The position numbers and the translations under genes were made by a program. Below, in pieces: positions 9,233-18,946 of a stretch of 64,000 nucleotides of DNA; the stretch's first letter is position 1, and every line of letters starts with the position of its first letter. Origin of the DNA: Leptospira venezuelensis (GTDB lineage Bacteria > Spirochaetota > Leptospiria > Leptospirales > Leptospiraceae). Below the pieces are notes generated by a model. It was not told where the DNA came from, did not search any database, and worked only from the letters and a program-made list of their open reading frames with translations. The stretch covers positions 271,968 through 335,967 of the forward strand of contig NZ_NETS01000006.1 in assembly GCF_002150035.1 (NCBI RefSeq), written 5' to 3'.

Positions 9233-10495
9233 ATGAAAGCCCGCTATTCAATTTTCACACTTCTATTCTTTCTATTTTCCCAATCGATCCATGCGGAGTC
9301 GGTCAAGTCGGTTAAAAAGAAGAAAGTAAGGCAACGCCAAACAGAAAACTCCGAAAAAAATCTGAATCCACAACAAGAATTTCAAGAACAGATTTTAACC
9401 AGTATGGGATTCGGAAAAGGACTCTCTTTCGAAACCTCAGACAAACAAAACTTTCTGAACATGAGAGTTCGTTTCCAGGAAAGAGCTACAGAAACGATTC
9501 GACAAGAAGAAGGAGAAAAACAAACGGAAGGAATAGAATTCCAGGCCAGAAGAGCAAGACTTGTTTTCTCCGGGAATTTTTTAGGCAAAAATTGGCAATA
9601 TTACGTTCAATTATCTTTTTCTAATTTAGATATGGAAGAAGACAGACCTGTTCCTTTAAGAGATGCTTCTTTGTCTTACACAAAATTTAATAACGCGAAC
9701 ATAAAAGTTGGGCAAATGAAAGTGCCCTATAATCGCCAAAGATTTATTTCTGATGGTTTACAAGAATTTGTGGATCGGACTGTTTCGAATGAAGAATTGA
9801 ATTTGGACAGAGATGTTGGTATTCTAGTCTCTTCTTCAAATCTATTTGGATGGAATTGTTTAGGATACTCCGCAGGCGTCTTTGGAGGAGAAGGAAGAAA
9901 TAGGAGTTCCAACTCGAGCGGAGTCCTGACCAGCGGAAAACTTACCTATTATCCTTTGGGAGTTTTTTCTGATAATGGAGAACCAGATCTGGAACATTCT
10001 ACAAAGCCAAAACTTGCAATTTCAGTAGCAGGCGCAAATAACCAAAATACAAATCGTGATCTTTCTACTCATGGGAACACTTATCAATTTGCAAGATTCG
10101 ATTATACGAATACAGGAGCGGAGTTCTTATTCCAATGGAAAGGTTTCTCCGCTTCTGGAGAATATCTGACTAGAAAAGCAAACTCCCCTTTTATGGAAAA
10201 AGAGATTGGGAACAGAACTTTAACCGAATATTCCAGATCAGTAAAAGGAGGATTTTTCCAACTAGGTTATCTTTTTAAGAATAATCTAGGAGTAGCTCTT
10301 AGATATTCTGAATACAGACCTTGGGGAAAAACGGATCCAAAACTTACGTATTCTAGAGAAAGAGGCCTTGCAGTTTCTTATTATCTCAAGGATCACAATT
10401 TGAAAATACAGGCGGACTATGCTTATTTAGAAGGAGGATATTTGGATAGTATGGGTTCTCATAGGATCCGAGCACAGATACAAGTATTCTTATAA
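9233..10495 (+). CDS. Outer-membrane porin, OprO/OprP (O/P) type
   Basis: 420 residues. A clear signal peptide (1-21, ending IHAES) is followed by a basic linker and then long alternating strands rich in Tyr, Phe and Gly ending in an aromatic/hydrophobic C-terminus (IQVFL), as in outer-membrane barrels. Family signs of phosphate-selective porins O and P: RRARLVFSGNFLGKNWQYYVQLSF near 103-127, then YTKFNNANIKVGQMKVPYNRQRF and FVDR. It probably forms an anion or general porin. Monocistronic. Substrate specificity cannot be told from sequence. Confidence 0.85.
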   Translation: MKARYSIFTLLFFLFSQSIHAESVKSVKKKKVRQRQTENSEKNLNPQQEFQEQILTSMGFGKGLSFETSDKQNFLNMRVRFQERATETIRQEEGEKQTEGIEFQARRARLVFSGNFLGKNWQYYVQLSFSNLDMEEDRPVPLRDASLSYTKFNNANIKVGQMKVPYNRQRFISDGLQEFVDRTVSNEELNLDRDVGILVSSSNLFGWNCLGYSAGVFGGEGRNRSSNSSGVLTSGKLTYYPLGVFSDNGEPDLEHSTKPKLAISVAGANNQNTNRDLSTHGNTYQFARFDYTNTGAEFLFQWKGFSASGEYLTRKANSPFMEKEIGNRTLTEYSRSVKGGFFQLGYLFKNNLGVALRYSEYRPWGKTDPKLTYSRERGLAVSYYLKDHNLKIQADYAYLEGGYLDSMGSHRIRAQIQVFL

Positions 10496-10633
10496 AAAAA
10501 TGAGGTAGAAACTCTCGGGAAAATGTAATCGTTTTTTTATCTCGGAAAGTTTCTTCGGAGTCGATCTGAGCCTCGAATCCGTTGACAATCTTACAGGATT
10601 TCGTCTTATGGAAGTAAGGTATTATTCTAATAG

Positions 10634-11431
10634 ATGAAATTTCGAAGAGGAAGACTTTACGACGCGTTTTTCATTTCGGACATCCATTATCTTCTGAACA
10701 AGAAGATAAAATCACATAAACACAAAGAGTTATTCCAACTACTGGACCACCTGAACAAAAAAGAGGTTAGATTTAATAATCTGTACCTTGTCGGGGATAT
10801 TATTGAGAACTGGTTTTTTAGCGCGGATAGAAGGTTACAAAGAGTCAAAGGCAAAAAAAGATTTAATAAACTTTTTGAACGTTTGGACAGACTCGCTTCG
10901 GGAGATGGGAAAAAATATTATATCGTTGGGAACCACGATACTACCTCTTACCTGATGAGGCTGACTCCAAAGGTAGAACATTATTTGATCGAAAGAGGTT
11001 GGATTATCTGCGAGAAGGCGGAGAATGAAACTTTGATCGCCATTCATGGACACCAGGGACAATACAATAAATTTACCTGGATGGGCTCCATTCTTGTCTT
11101 ACGAATTCTTCATGTGTTTGCATCCGCTCTCCCTGCATTATTTAAATTTTCCGAGAACTTCTACCATAAACATCTAAATAGACAAGACCCAAGTACCGTA
11201 GAAGAGACATTACATTATTATCAAAAACTTTCCAAACTTACTCATCAAGATAAGAAGGTTTTGATCTCGGGTCATACACATGACTTTTTATGTATCCCTA
11301 AAATGAATATAATAAATACAGGGGATTGGGTAAAGAGTAATAGTTTTGTAATCCAGGATGGCAAAAAATTTTCCGGAATTCGGATGACTGCCAGAAAAGA
11401 ATTCAAAAAAGAATTCGTCTTAAATGTCTGA
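10634..11431 (+). CDS. LpxH-like UDP-2,3-diacylglucosamine pyrophosphatase / metallophosphoesterase
   Basis: 265 residues with all five calcineurin-like metallophosphoesterase blocks: SDIH (15-18), GDIIENW (54-60), GNHD (98-101), HGHQGQ (about 139-144) and SGHTHDF (about 215-221). The WF after the second block and the spacing resemble LpxH/LpxH2, which cleaves UDP-2,3-diacylglucosamine to lipid X in lipid A synthesis at the inner membrane. Long variants in non-enterobacteria are often only distantly LpxH, so another phosphoesterase substrate is possible. It stands alone. Confidence 0.75.
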   Translation: MKFRRGRLYDAFFISDIHYLLNKKIKSHKHKELFQLLDHLNKKEVRFNNLYLVGDIIENWFFSADRRLQRVKGKKRFNKLFERLDRLASGDGKKYYIVGNHDTTSYLMRLTPKVEHYLIERGWIICEKAENETLIAIHGHQGQYNKFTWMGSILVLRILHVFASALPALFKFSENFYHKHLNRQDPSTVEETLHYYQKLSKLTHQDKKVLISGHTHDFLCIPKMNIINTGDWVKSNSFVIQDGKKFSGIRMTARKEFKKEFVLNV

Positions 11432-11525
11432 ATGTTTTCTCAAATTCTCCCCTCCCTCAGAGCTTAGAATCCAAATTCTTAAAAACTAATTTGCAATTTC
11501 TTGCCTGTGAGCTATACTTCGGCGC

Positions 11526-13094
11526 ATGTCCGAAGAACTACTGATAGAATATCTAAACTTGATAGATGAACACGCTTGGCTTTTCTGGTCTGGAGTCGTT
11601 TTTCTTTTTTTACTTTGCGTTTTTATCCACGATATATTCCAGAAAAAGCATACGATCAAACACAACTTTCCGATCGTTGGCCATATTAGATATCTATTCG
11701 AAAAAATAGGACCTGAACTTAGACAATACTGGGTGGCAAACGATAAGGAAGAAATGCCTTTTAACAGGGCAGAAAGATCTTGGGTTTATGCCACATCTAA
11801 GATGCAAAATAATAATTTCGGCTTTGGAACTACGGAATTATTATACGATGCAGGCTACCCTATCATCAAACATTCTGCCTTCCCCTTCTCAGACAGCAAA
11901 GCAAAGTTTATTGAAGGTGATAGCTCTATGATCCCTTCTCTCAAAGTTATGGGGGAATTCAGGAATAGAAAAAAATTATATAGACCCGCATCGGTAGTAA
12001 ATATCTCCGCAATGTCTTATGGATCCTTGGGAGAAAGAGCGGTATCCTCCTTAGATATAGGAGCAAAGATAGCACGTTGTTATCATAATACCGGAGAAGG
12101 TGGACTTTCCCCATATCATAATTTCGGTGCTGATGTTGTTTGGCAATTAGGAACCGGATATTTTGGTGCGAGGGATGAAAAAGGTAAATTTTCAATAGAT
12201 CATTTCCTAAAACGTTTAGATGCTAATCCAAATGTTAGAGCAATAGAGATCAAACTTTCTCAAGGTGCAAAACCTGGAAAAGGAGGGATCTTACCTGGAG
12301 CAAAAGTCACCAAAGAAATTGCAGAGATCAGAGGGATTAAACCTGGACAGGATTGTATATCGCCTAACGCACATTCCGAATTCGACGACGTGAAAAGTCT
12401 TATAGACTTTATAGAAAAATTAGCATCCGCTTCGGGGCTTCCGATAGGGATCAAAAGTGCGGTTGGGGAATCTAAGTTTTGGGAGGAACTTGCAAGTCGG
12501 ATGAAGGAAACAGGACATGGTCCTGATTTCATCACAATAGACGGAGGAGAAGGAGGCACAGGAGCGGCTCCATTAACGTTTACCGATCATGTCTCCCTTC
12601 CTTTTAAGGTGGGATTTGCTAGAGTATATAAGATTTTTCAAAAGTACGAGATTGCGGAAAGAGTGGTTTGGATAGGAAGCGGAAAATTAGGTTTTCCCGA
12701 CAGAGCCATAGTCGCATTCGCAATGGGTTGTGATCTAATCCATGTGGCAAGAGAAGCTATGATGTCTATAGGTTGTATCCAAGCTCAGAAATGTCATACT
12801 GGCCATTGTCCTGCCGGAGTGGCTACGCAAAGTAAATGGTTACAAGCAGGTTTAGATGTGGATTTAAAAGCGAAACGTGCTGCGAACTATATCAAAGGGT
12901 TTAGAAAAGAATTATTATCTGTGGCTCATGCATGCGGATATGAACATCCTCTTCAATTCACAGGGAACGATATAGAGATCGGAGCGGGTCAAAATAGATT
13001 CAGGACCCTGACAGAAGTTTTGGAATACGAAAGAGCTCCTGTAAAATTCACGACTATGATGGATTATACGAGCAATATCACTGCACTCGGATAG
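11526..13094 (+). CDS. FMN-binding glutamate-synthase-like protein with N-terminal membrane anchor
   Basis: 522 residues. A membrane segment (about 17-38) precedes a GltB central FMN domain: NISAMSYGSLGERAV (about 158-172), KLSQGAKPGKGG, the SPNAHSEF stretch, and IDGGEGGTGAAPLTF. The cysteine-rich CIQAQKCHTGHCPAG keeps the three cysteines that ligate a 3Fe-4S cluster in glutamate synthase. The amidotransferase (GATase II) domain and the GXGXG C-terminal domain of real GltB are absent, and no GltD partner is adjacent. This architecture is the common FMN-binding glutamate synthase family protein. Its physiological reaction is not known; redox work at the membrane is an inference. Confidence 0.85.
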   Translation: MSEELLIEYLNLIDEHAWLFWSGVVFLFLLCVFIHDIFQKKHTIKHNFPIVGHIRYLFEKIGPELRQYWVANDKEEMPFNRAERSWVYATSKMQNNNFGFGTTELLYDAGYPIIKHSAFPFSDSKAKFIEGDSSMIPSLKVMGEFRNRKKLYRPASVVNISAMSYGSLGERAVSSLDIGAKIARCYHNTGEGGLSPYHNFGADVVWQLGTGYFGARDEKGKFSIDHFLKRLDANPNVRAIEIKLSQGAKPGKGGILPGAKVTKEIAEIRGIKPGQDCISPNAHSEFDDVKSLIDFIEKLASASGLPIGIKSAVGESKFWEELASRMKETGHGPDFITIDGGEGGTGAAPLTFTDHVSLPFKVGFARVYKIFQKYEIAERVVWIGSGKLGFPDRAIVAFAMGCDLIHVAREAMMSIGCIQAQKCHTGHCPAGVATQSKWLQAGLDVDLKAKRAANYIKGFRKELLSVAHACGYEHPLQFTGNDIEIGAGQNRFRTLTEVLEYERAPVKFTTMMDYTSNITALG

Positions 13095-13147
13095 TTTTTA
13101 AATCGCTTGCATTAGGTCGGGTCTCTGTAAAAATTTGCGGGACCCGA

Positions 13148-13867
13148 ATGAAACTGATCTTATCTTTTTTTCAAAATTTCTGGAATTTTCTTCGTTCTCC
13201 TAAGGAAGAACTTCAAAAAAAAAGCCCCTTCCCTGGATATTCAATCTTATTTGTTAGAACCTCTATCCCGATCTTAATCGGATATTTTTTCGCTCATCTT
13301 TCTTTTAAAGCTTTAGGATTGCAATATGTGTTTTTAGGCGGGTCTATTTCGAATATGCTGACCCGGGTCATTCTACCCGACTTATTTTTGGGGACTTTGT
13401 ATGCACTACTATTTACTGCAGTCTTTCTTTGTATAGGCACAGGGATACTTTTTGGGATCTCTAAAATTTTTTCCTACCGATTTGAGATAGATAAAGGTTT
13501 AGAATTAAGTTCTAAACTTTCTAATTCATTTTTGATCTTGGGACTTCTGATCTTCTTTGAATTTACCGGAATTTTTGGATCTATTGTATATTTGATATTC
13601 TTTATATACTTTTCTTTCTTAGTGATTTTGGTCCTCTTTTACGGGGTAGAAGCAGGACAACGGGTCAGTATTGTTTCCGGACTGCTTATAGGTCTTTTCT
13701 CTTATGGCATCTTTTTTTTAAAAGATGGGACACAGATGGATAATCTTACTATTCCTTCTCAACCGGAAACAATGACACCGGAAGAGGAACGGGAGAAAAT
13801 ACAGGATGCAGAAGATATAATTCGAAAATTAGAAGAGGCCCGAAAAGAAAAGGGCTATAAAGACTGA
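13148..13867 (+). CDS. YIP1-like multi-pass membrane protein
   Basis: 239 residues with five hydrophobic helices between about residues 35 and 200 and a charged, Glu/Lys-rich C-terminal tail after residue 205 (EEEREKIQDAEDIIRKLEEA), probably a short coiled coil in the cytoplasm. The N-terminal SPKEEL stretch before the first helix is typical of bacterial YIP1-family proteins. Function unknown. The thioesterase gene starts 23 bases after its stop, so both are likely in one transcript. Confidence 0.6.
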   Translation: MKLILSFFQNFWNFLRSPKEELQKKSPFPGYSILFVRTSIPILIGYFFAHLSFKALGLQYVFLGGSISNMLTRVILPDLFLGTLYALLFTAVFLCIGTGILFGISKIFSYRFEIDKGLELSSKLSNSFLILGLLIFFEFTGIFGSIVYLIFFIYFSFLVILVLFYGVEAGQRVSIVSGLLIGLFSYGIFFLKDGTQMDNLTIPSQPETMTPEEEREKIQDAEDIIRKLEEARKEKGYKD

Positions 13868-13890
13868 AATATATTCAAAAAGGATAAATA

Positions 13891-14319
13891 ATGGCACGAG
13901 TTCAACTGGACCTACCTGAAAAATTGGCTTGGTCCACTAGCTTAAATATCAGGATTTATGATACAAATTTCGCAGCGCATTTAGCTCATGATAAAGTAGT
14001 TTCTCTTTTACATGAATCCAGAGCGAGATTATTCAAAGAAAAAGGATTCTCTGAACTAGATGTAAATGGATATGGGATTATTCTTACGGATCTGGTTGTA
14101 GAATATAAGGCAGAGGCGTTTTTCGGAGATCAGGTCCGAGTAGAGATCGGAGCAGGAGATTTCAGCGCTAAAGGTTGTGATCTGTATTATAGAATGACCC
14201 ACACAGATGGGCCTATTAACGGCAAGATCGTATGTAACGCAAAAACAGGTCTCGTGTTTATGGATTATGCTACTAGGACAGTTAGTAATATTCCGGATGT
14301 ATTTAAATCCTGGTTTTGA
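13891..14319 (+). CDS. Acyl-CoA thioesterase (hotdog, 4HBT/YbgC-like)
   Basis: 142 residues, the usual length of single hotdog thioesterases. The segment IRIYDTNFAAHLAHDKVVSLLHESRARLF (21-49) matches the YbgC/4-hydroxybenzoyl-CoA thioesterase active-site region, with the Asp-Thr/Asn-Asn loop and the long alpha helix. A later VVEYKAEAFFGDQVRVE strand fits the core sheet. It should hydrolyse an acyl-CoA thioester. AAAAAGGATAAATA precedes the ATG as ribosome site. It follows the YIP1-like gene closely. Confidence 0.82.
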   Translation: MARVQLDLPEKLAWSTSLNIRIYDTNFAAHLAHDKVVSLLHESRARLFKEKGFSELDVNGYGIILTDLVVEYKAEAFFGDQVRVEIGAGDFSAKGCDLYYRMTHTDGPINGKIVCNAKTGLVFMDYATRTVSNIPDVFKSWF

Positions 14320-14387
14320 AGCGTAGATTAAAACAAAGTATAATTTTTTTCTTAAATAATCTACTCGATGTATGATTGGTGTATTAA

Positions 14388-14831
14388 TTATTTTGATTTT
14401 TTCTTCTTATCGGAATGGTAAGTCAGGGCCAAAGATATACATTGTTTTAGTTCTTTTATCGGGAGTTTGGAACTTTCTGAAAATATAATACTTCTATTTC
14501 CTTCGAATTTAAATGTTTTAGGATATAATTTTCTGAATCTGGAGATCAGATCCGTTTGGCAGTGAAAGAACATTGCATACTCTTTCGAGTCACCTTTTAG
14601 AGCGTCTATACGGATCGTAGTTCCACTTTTTGATTCAGGAGTAAGATAACTAGGTTGTCCCCATTTTAATACTTCCTCTAGCTTGCCTACCCCTTGTGTC
14701 TCTTTCGCAGTTTTGAAGATCAAATCTCTTAAGTGAAATAATTTCTCTCGAACTGAAGGGGAATACTCCGAGAAAGTTTCTGCAACATCTGAATTAGTGA
14801 ATTTTTGGAGTTGATTCTTTTTTTGAGCCAT
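14388..14831 (-). CDS. DUF1801 family protein
   Basis: 147 residues. The core VREKLFHLRDLIFKTAKE (about 26-43) followed by EVLKWGQPSYL and the strand pattern IRIDALKG, MFFHCQTDLIS are the DUF1801 (YdhG/YobI-like) pattern of small alpha/beta cytoplasmic proteins. The role of the family is not known. AAGGACTC before the ATG supports the start. Two other DUF1801 proteins lie at 18.1-18.9 kb. Confidence 0.78.
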   Translation of the reverse strand: MAQKKNQLQKFTNSDVAETFSEYSPSVREKLFHLRDLIFKTAKETQGVGKLEEVLKWGQPSYLTPESKSGTTIRIDALKGDSKEYAMFFHCQTDLISRFRKLYPKTFKFEGNRSIIFSESSKLPIKELKQCISLALTYHSDKKKKSK

Positions 14832-14873
14832 GAGTCCTTCTTAGTCCTCCAATATAGGAGCTTCTACAATATT

Positions 14874-16427
14874 TTAGATACTAACTGCGCAAGCCTGAGC
14901 GCATCTGATCCCGTCCATGGCGGCGGATACGATCCCACCTGCATATCCGGCTCCTTCTCCGCAAGGATACAATCCTTTGATACGAATATGTTCCAAAGTT
15001 TCGGGATTCCTAGGAATACTAACAGGAGAAGAGGTCCTAGTTTCAGGAGCATGAACCACTGCTTCGTTGGTAAGATATCCCTTCATAGATTTATTAAATT
15101 CTTTAAATCCGTTTTGCAAAGCGTTCATTACGAATTTAGGAAGAACAGAAGAAAGATCCGCGGATATAATTCCTGGAGGATAAGAAGTTTTGGGAAGATC
15201 GGTAGAAATTTTACCTTCGACAAAATCTTCAAGTCTAGTCGCTGGAGCAGTTTGGGTTTTTCCTCCAGCAATCCAAGCCTTTTGTTCGATCTCTTTTTGG
15301 AACTCCATCGCTGCCAATGGTCCGAACTTTTTGAAAGGAGAAAAGTCTTCTTGTCTAAGTTCCACCACTATTCCTGAGTTTGCTGTAGGCCTAGCTCTCT
15401 TAGAAGAAGACCAACCATTTGTTACAACTTCTCCTGGTTTAGTGGCGCAAGCCGCGATCACTCCTCCTGGGCACATACAAAAAGAATACACTCCCCTTCC
15501 ATCGATCTGTTTTACGATACTATATGGAGAAGGAGGAAGAAAAGGTCCTCTATCCGCACAACTATACTGGATAGAGTCTATTAAGGATTGTTTATGCTCT
15601 ACTCTGACACCTACAGCAAGTGGTTTTAAATGGATCTCGATTCCTTTATGATGTAATAATTCGAATATATCTCTGGCGGAATGTCCAGTGGCCAAAATCA
15701 CTTTGTCGGAAAGAAAACGATCTCCATTCTTTGTAACGACACCTTTGATAGAATTACCTTCTAAGATCAGATCGGTTACTCTTTGGCTAAAATGGACTTC
15801 TCCGCCTCTTTCTTGGATTGTTTCTCTCATTCTGCGAACAATACTAGGAAGTTTGTTGGTGCCTATATGAGGGTGAGCCTCTATTAGAATATTAGGATTT
15901 GCTCCAAAACCAACAAGTAATTCCAGAACACGACGGACATTCCCTCTTTTTTTGGACCTTGTATAAAGTTTACCATCAGAATAAGTGCCCGCCCCACCTT
16001 CTCCGAAACAATAATTGGAATCTTCATCTACAATATGATGGGCATTGATATTCTGAAGATCTTTAGGTCTTGATTTAACGTCCTTTCCTCTTTCTAAAAC
16101 AATAGGCTTTAAGCCCGATTGAATGAGTTCTAATGCGGAAAATAAACCGGCAGGTCCAGCTCCAATCACAATCACTTCTTTAGAATTTTTTACATCGGGA
16201 TAATCAGGGAGATGAATCTCTTCTGCCACAAATTCTTCGTTGATATAAACTCTGATTTTGAGATTGACAAAAACAGTTTTTTGTCTGGCGTCAATTGAAT
16301 GATTTAAGACCTCGATATGTTTAATATCCGATAGAGAGATCTTCTTGGATTTGGAAATATATTCTGTGAGCCGATCCGATTGTTCGGCGATCTCAGGCAA
16401 AAGCCTAAGTTCAAATTCTTGGGTCAT
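14874..16427 (-). CDS. FAD-dependent dehydrogenase (YtfP/HI0933-like-related, uncharacterised)
   Basis: 517 residues. After about 80 N-terminal residues of small alpha/beta fold comes VIVIGAGPAGL (85-95), the dinucleotide-binding GxGxxG, then a second FAD motif near LATGHSARD and a C-terminal GLYPCGEGAGYAGGIVSAAMDG (about 485-506) that contacts FAD. The segment CMCPGGVIAACA is characteristic of the COG2509 uncharacterised FAD-dependent dehydrogenases. It is a soluble flavoprotein with unknown substrate. Single gene, convergent with the thioesterase side and divergent from the XRE gene. Confidence 0.85.
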   Translation of the reverse strand: MTQEFELRLLPEIAEQSDRLTEYISKSKKISLSDIKHIEVLNHSIDARQKTVFVNLKIRVYINEEFVAEEIHLPDYPDVKNSKEVIVIGAGPAGLFSALELIQSGLKPIVLERGKDVKSRPKDLQNINAHHIVDEDSNYCFGEGGAGTYSDGKLYTRSKKRGNVRRVLELLVGFGANPNILIEAHPHIGTNKLPSIVRRMRETIQERGGEVHFSQRVTDLILEGNSIKGVVTKNGDRFLSDKVILATGHSARDIFELLHHKGIEIHLKPLAVGVRVEHKQSLIDSIQYSCADRGPFLPPSPYSIVKQIDGRGVYSFCMCPGGVIAACATKPGEVVTNGWSSSKRARPTANSGIVVELRQEDFSPFKKFGPLAAMEFQKEIEQKAWIAGGKTQTAPATRLEDFVEGKISTDLPKTSYPPGIISADLSSVLPKFVMNALQNGFKEFNKSMKGYLTNEAVVHAPETRTSSPVSIPRNPETLEHIRIKGLYPCGEGAGYAGGIVSAAMDGIRCAQACAVSI

Positions 16428-16614
16428 AGTTCAGGACCAAAAGTTTTATATGTAATGGAGTTAAAAAAGAAAGGAAGATTGAGGCAAGAAATTTTAGTGA
16501 AGTTTAAGAATAAATGGGAAGAGAATAAGCGAAAATGAAGATTCCGCGGAAAGGTTAAAATTAGAATCGCAAAATTACTAGATTTATTACTAAGTTGGTA
16601 AACCAGGCAGATCC

Positions 16615-16845
16615 TTGAAACTAACGGACCGACAAAAGAAAAAATTCTTAAAGTCACTGAAACAAGCAAGGATCGAAGCAGGGTTCACTCAAGCAGAAGT
16701 CGCCCAACAGATCGGGGTCAGTCAAAGTCTCATTTCGAAATTAGAATCAGGAAGAATATCTTTAGAAGTAGAAATATTCTTAAAATTGTATCAATTGTAT
16801 GAAAAACCTGCGGCGTATTTTTTCTCCGCATTCTCTCAAAAATAA
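16615..16845 (+). CDS. Small XRE-family HTH regulator
   Basis: 76 residues starting with TTG at 16615; no ATG fits. The whole protein is one Cro/C1-type helix-turn-helix: KQARIEAGFTQAEVAQQIG, then VSQSLISKLESGRISLEVE, with the conserved Gln, Ser and Glu of the recognition helix. It is small and isolated and resembles HipB or antitoxin-type regulators, but no toxin-like gene is adjacent. It overlaps nothing and its stop is 2 bases before the end of a convergent lipoprotein gene. Confidence 0.8.
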   Translation: MKLTDRQKKKFLKSLKQARIEAGFTQAEVAQQIGVSQSLISKLESGRISLEVEIFLKLYQLYEKPAAYFFSAFSQK

Positions 16846-16848
16846 AAA

Positions 16849-17487
16849 CTATTTTTGGACTTCTCCTCTATTCTTTATAAACTTCTGGATAATCTCCAAC
16901 TGAGAGTCGGAAACAAATAGATCAATTGCATCATTCGCGCTATACAATCTATATTGAATAGATTTTGCGGAAAGAATATCATTCTCCATTTCTTTTGTAA
17001 AAGTCAATTTACCAGAAAGAATATTAGAAGTTAAGGTAGAAGTCCTGGTGCTAGTCATAGGAACTCCGCCATACCCATATCCAAAACCGATCCCAGGTCC
17101 CATAGTATTCCCAGTGACCTGAGTACGAACAGTTACTTGATTGGCAGAATAATTCGAATCAGCAAGAAGCAATTTTGTAGATTTACGATCGATTTTTATA
17201 TACGCCTCTGGCCCAAGAGCCGCAAGAGTTTCAGTACCTTGTAGTCTGATAATCAAAGTGATCTGGGAAATCACTCCATTCTTAATTTCTTTTGCGTATT
17301 GACCTCCATAAGAATAAACACTTTTGTTCGGGTTATCTACCTTTGCGTCATGGTCCATGTCCATTTTGACTACAATGATATCTCTAAAAGGGTCCTGAAC
17401 AACTTGTATTGTGGTGCCGCAGCCCATGCAAAGGAATAAGAAATAGAATATTAAGGATTTATACTTCAAAATCGAAAGAACAGTCAC
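16849..17487 (-). CDS. Putative lipoprotein of unknown function
   Basis: 212 residues from a GTG at 17487. A hydrophobic stretch IFYFLFLCMGCG (about 13-24) ends in a cysteine that fits the permissive spirochaetal lipobox. The mature part is strand-rich, with a Gly-rich turn GPGIGFGYGYGG around 137-148. No catalytic motif is visible. It probably sits on the inner or outer membrane, facing the periplasm. Start is uncertain because a TTG ten codons downstream is also possible. Confidence 0.6.
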   Translation of the reverse strand: MTVLSILKYKSLIFYFLFLCMGCGTTIQVVQDPFRDIIVVKMDMDHDAKVDNPNKSVYSYGGQYAKEIKNGVISQITLIIRLQGTETLAALGPEAYIKIDRKSTKLLLADSNYSANQVTVRTQVTGNTMGPGIGFGYGYGGVPMTSTRTSTLTSNILSGKLTFTKEMENDILSAKSIQYRLYSANDAIDLFVSDSQLEIIQKFIKNRGEVQK

Positions 17488-17534
17488 AATGTAAACTTTC
17501 CAAAGAATGATTATCTACATTATGACTTACTATT

Positions 17535-17939
17535 TTATTTCTGCCAAGGAGTAACTTCTCTAAGTTTAGGAAATCTGAGATAGAGTCCTGCCCATAAGAT
17601 GATTCCTAGATAGGTAGGGAATAAAATATGAGAACCAAGAGGGTTTAATACACGAACATGAGTAGCAACAGCTCCACCTAAATAGCCCGTGAGCAAGGTT
17701 GCTCCCAACACTGCAGTTCTAGGGAAAGCATATAACAAAGTACTGACGATTAAGACTGTTCCCAAGTAAGGCATTACTTCAGGTGGATAGCCAAGTTTTG
17801 CTCCTTCTGCCTGAGCTTCAGGGGGCATCTTATCTAAGAAAAATTTTAGTACTCCATCGAAAAGCAGAAAAAGTGTAACTAATCCACTGAGTACTCGACC
17901 GGTCCAAAGTTGGCCTTTCGAAACATTTTCAGATCCCAT
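17535..17939 (-). CDS. DoxX family membrane protein
   Basis: 134 residues with four hydrophobic helices. VLSGLVTLFLLFDGVLKF near the start and the Pro-rich loop leading to LGYPPEVMPYLG before helix two are typical of the DoxX/DUF4870-like four-helix proteins. GGAGGAAATATAGA before the ATG is a strong ribosome site. Function is not established. Neighbouring genes give no pathway. Confidence 0.78.
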   Translation of the reverse strand: MGSENVSKGQLWTGRVLSGLVTLFLLFDGVLKFFLDKMPPEAQAEGAKLGYPPEVMPYLGTVLIVSTLLYAFPRTAVLGATLLTGYLGGAVATHVRVLNPLGSHILFPTYLGIILWAGLYLRFPKLREVTPWQK

Positions 17940-18083
17940 TCTATATTTCCTCCAAATGAGAGTGCAATTTTGAGACCCTCAGTGGAAAAGTTCAAGAACT
18001 ATTACAGGAATTTTTAATGCAATCTTGTAACAATCAAACGTATGTCGCAAAGACGACCACTTGATACCGAAGGTTCTGGGAAA

Positions 18084-18470
18084 TTATTTCTTTTTTATTT
18101 TTTTAGGGGTCTTCTTCTTATTTTCCCCCACTCTGAATTTTACGATCTTACGGACCAAATCGAAAGGTAAAGGTTGATCGATTGGAAATTGAACGGAACC
18201 TTTTGCATTTTTGTATTTATCAATTTCTTTTTTAAATTTGGCGATGCCACTCGCTCCGGGATAAAGACCGATATGGTTTTTATATGCTGCAAAATGTACC
18301 AGATTCCCATTCAAATAGAAAGTAGGCATTTGATAGCTGATCTTCTCGGTTGCTTCAGGAGTTTCTTCTTGGATCACTTTTCTGAGTTCTTGAAGAATGG
18401 ATTGAACCTCCTTCGGAAAAGTTTTGATGTATTCGTCAATTGACTGAAATGTATTTTTTGCCGTATCCAT
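18084..18470 (-). CDS. DUF1801 family protein
   Basis: 128 residues: DEYIKTFPKEVQSILQELRKVIQEETPEATEKISYQMPTF is the family N-terminal helix pair, followed by HFAAYKNHIGLYPG. It ends in a Lys-rich tail. Same family as the genes at 14.4 and 18.6 kb, though not close copies. Soluble, function unknown. Confidence 0.85.
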   Translation of the reverse strand: MDTAKNTFQSIDEYIKTFPKEVQSILQELRKVIQEETPEATEKISYQMPTFYLNGNLVHFAAYKNHIGLYPGASGIAKFKKEIDKYKNAKGSVQFPIDQPLPFDLVRKIVKFRVGENKKKTPKKIKKK

Positions 18471-18556
18471 ATATGAACCTGAAAAATTTGATTAGTAGAA
18501 GGTCCGTTTAACGAAATTTAGTTTTTCTTAATCATCAATACTATGCAAGTGCAAAA

Positions 18557-18946
18557 TTACTTTAATCTTTCTAAGACTCCCTTTCGTTTGACAATATTTT
18601 TGTAATCCCACTGAATTTTCTTAGATTTATTCATCCAACGTTTTAAGTCTTTTTTGCTTATTTGATCAGGGCTTGTATAACGGATTTCGGCCGCTTTAAA
18701 GGTTCCTTCCGGTTCTAAACCTTCTTCATCAAAGGATTGTCCACTCCAAAAGAGTAATCGGATACAATTTTTAAGTTTACTATATCCTACAATTGGATTC
18801 CCATCTAAGAACCAAACCGGGTGAGCGTGCCAAATTTTATTTTCCGCTTTAGGAAGATGAAGATCAATTTCTTGGGAAAGAATATTACAGATTTCTTTTT
18901 CAATTTTTGTTTGTGAATTATTGTATTTTTGAACTTCTTTATTCAT
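18557..18946 (-). CDS. DUF1801-like protein
   Basis: 129 residues. ENKIWHAHPVWFLDGNPIVGYSKLKNCIRLLFWSGQSF matches a DUF1801 branch with the same strand order as its neighbour at 18.1 kb. Its start overlaps the stop of the upstream GNAT gene by four bases, so the two are translationally coupled and in one transcript. Confidence 0.8.
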   Translation of the reverse strand: MNKEVQKYNNSQTKIEKEICNILSQEIDLHLPKAENKIWHAHPVWFLDGNPIVGYSKLKNCIRLLFWSGQSFDEEGLEPEGTFKAAEIRYTSPDQISKKDLKRWMNKSKKIQWDYKNIVKRKGVLERLK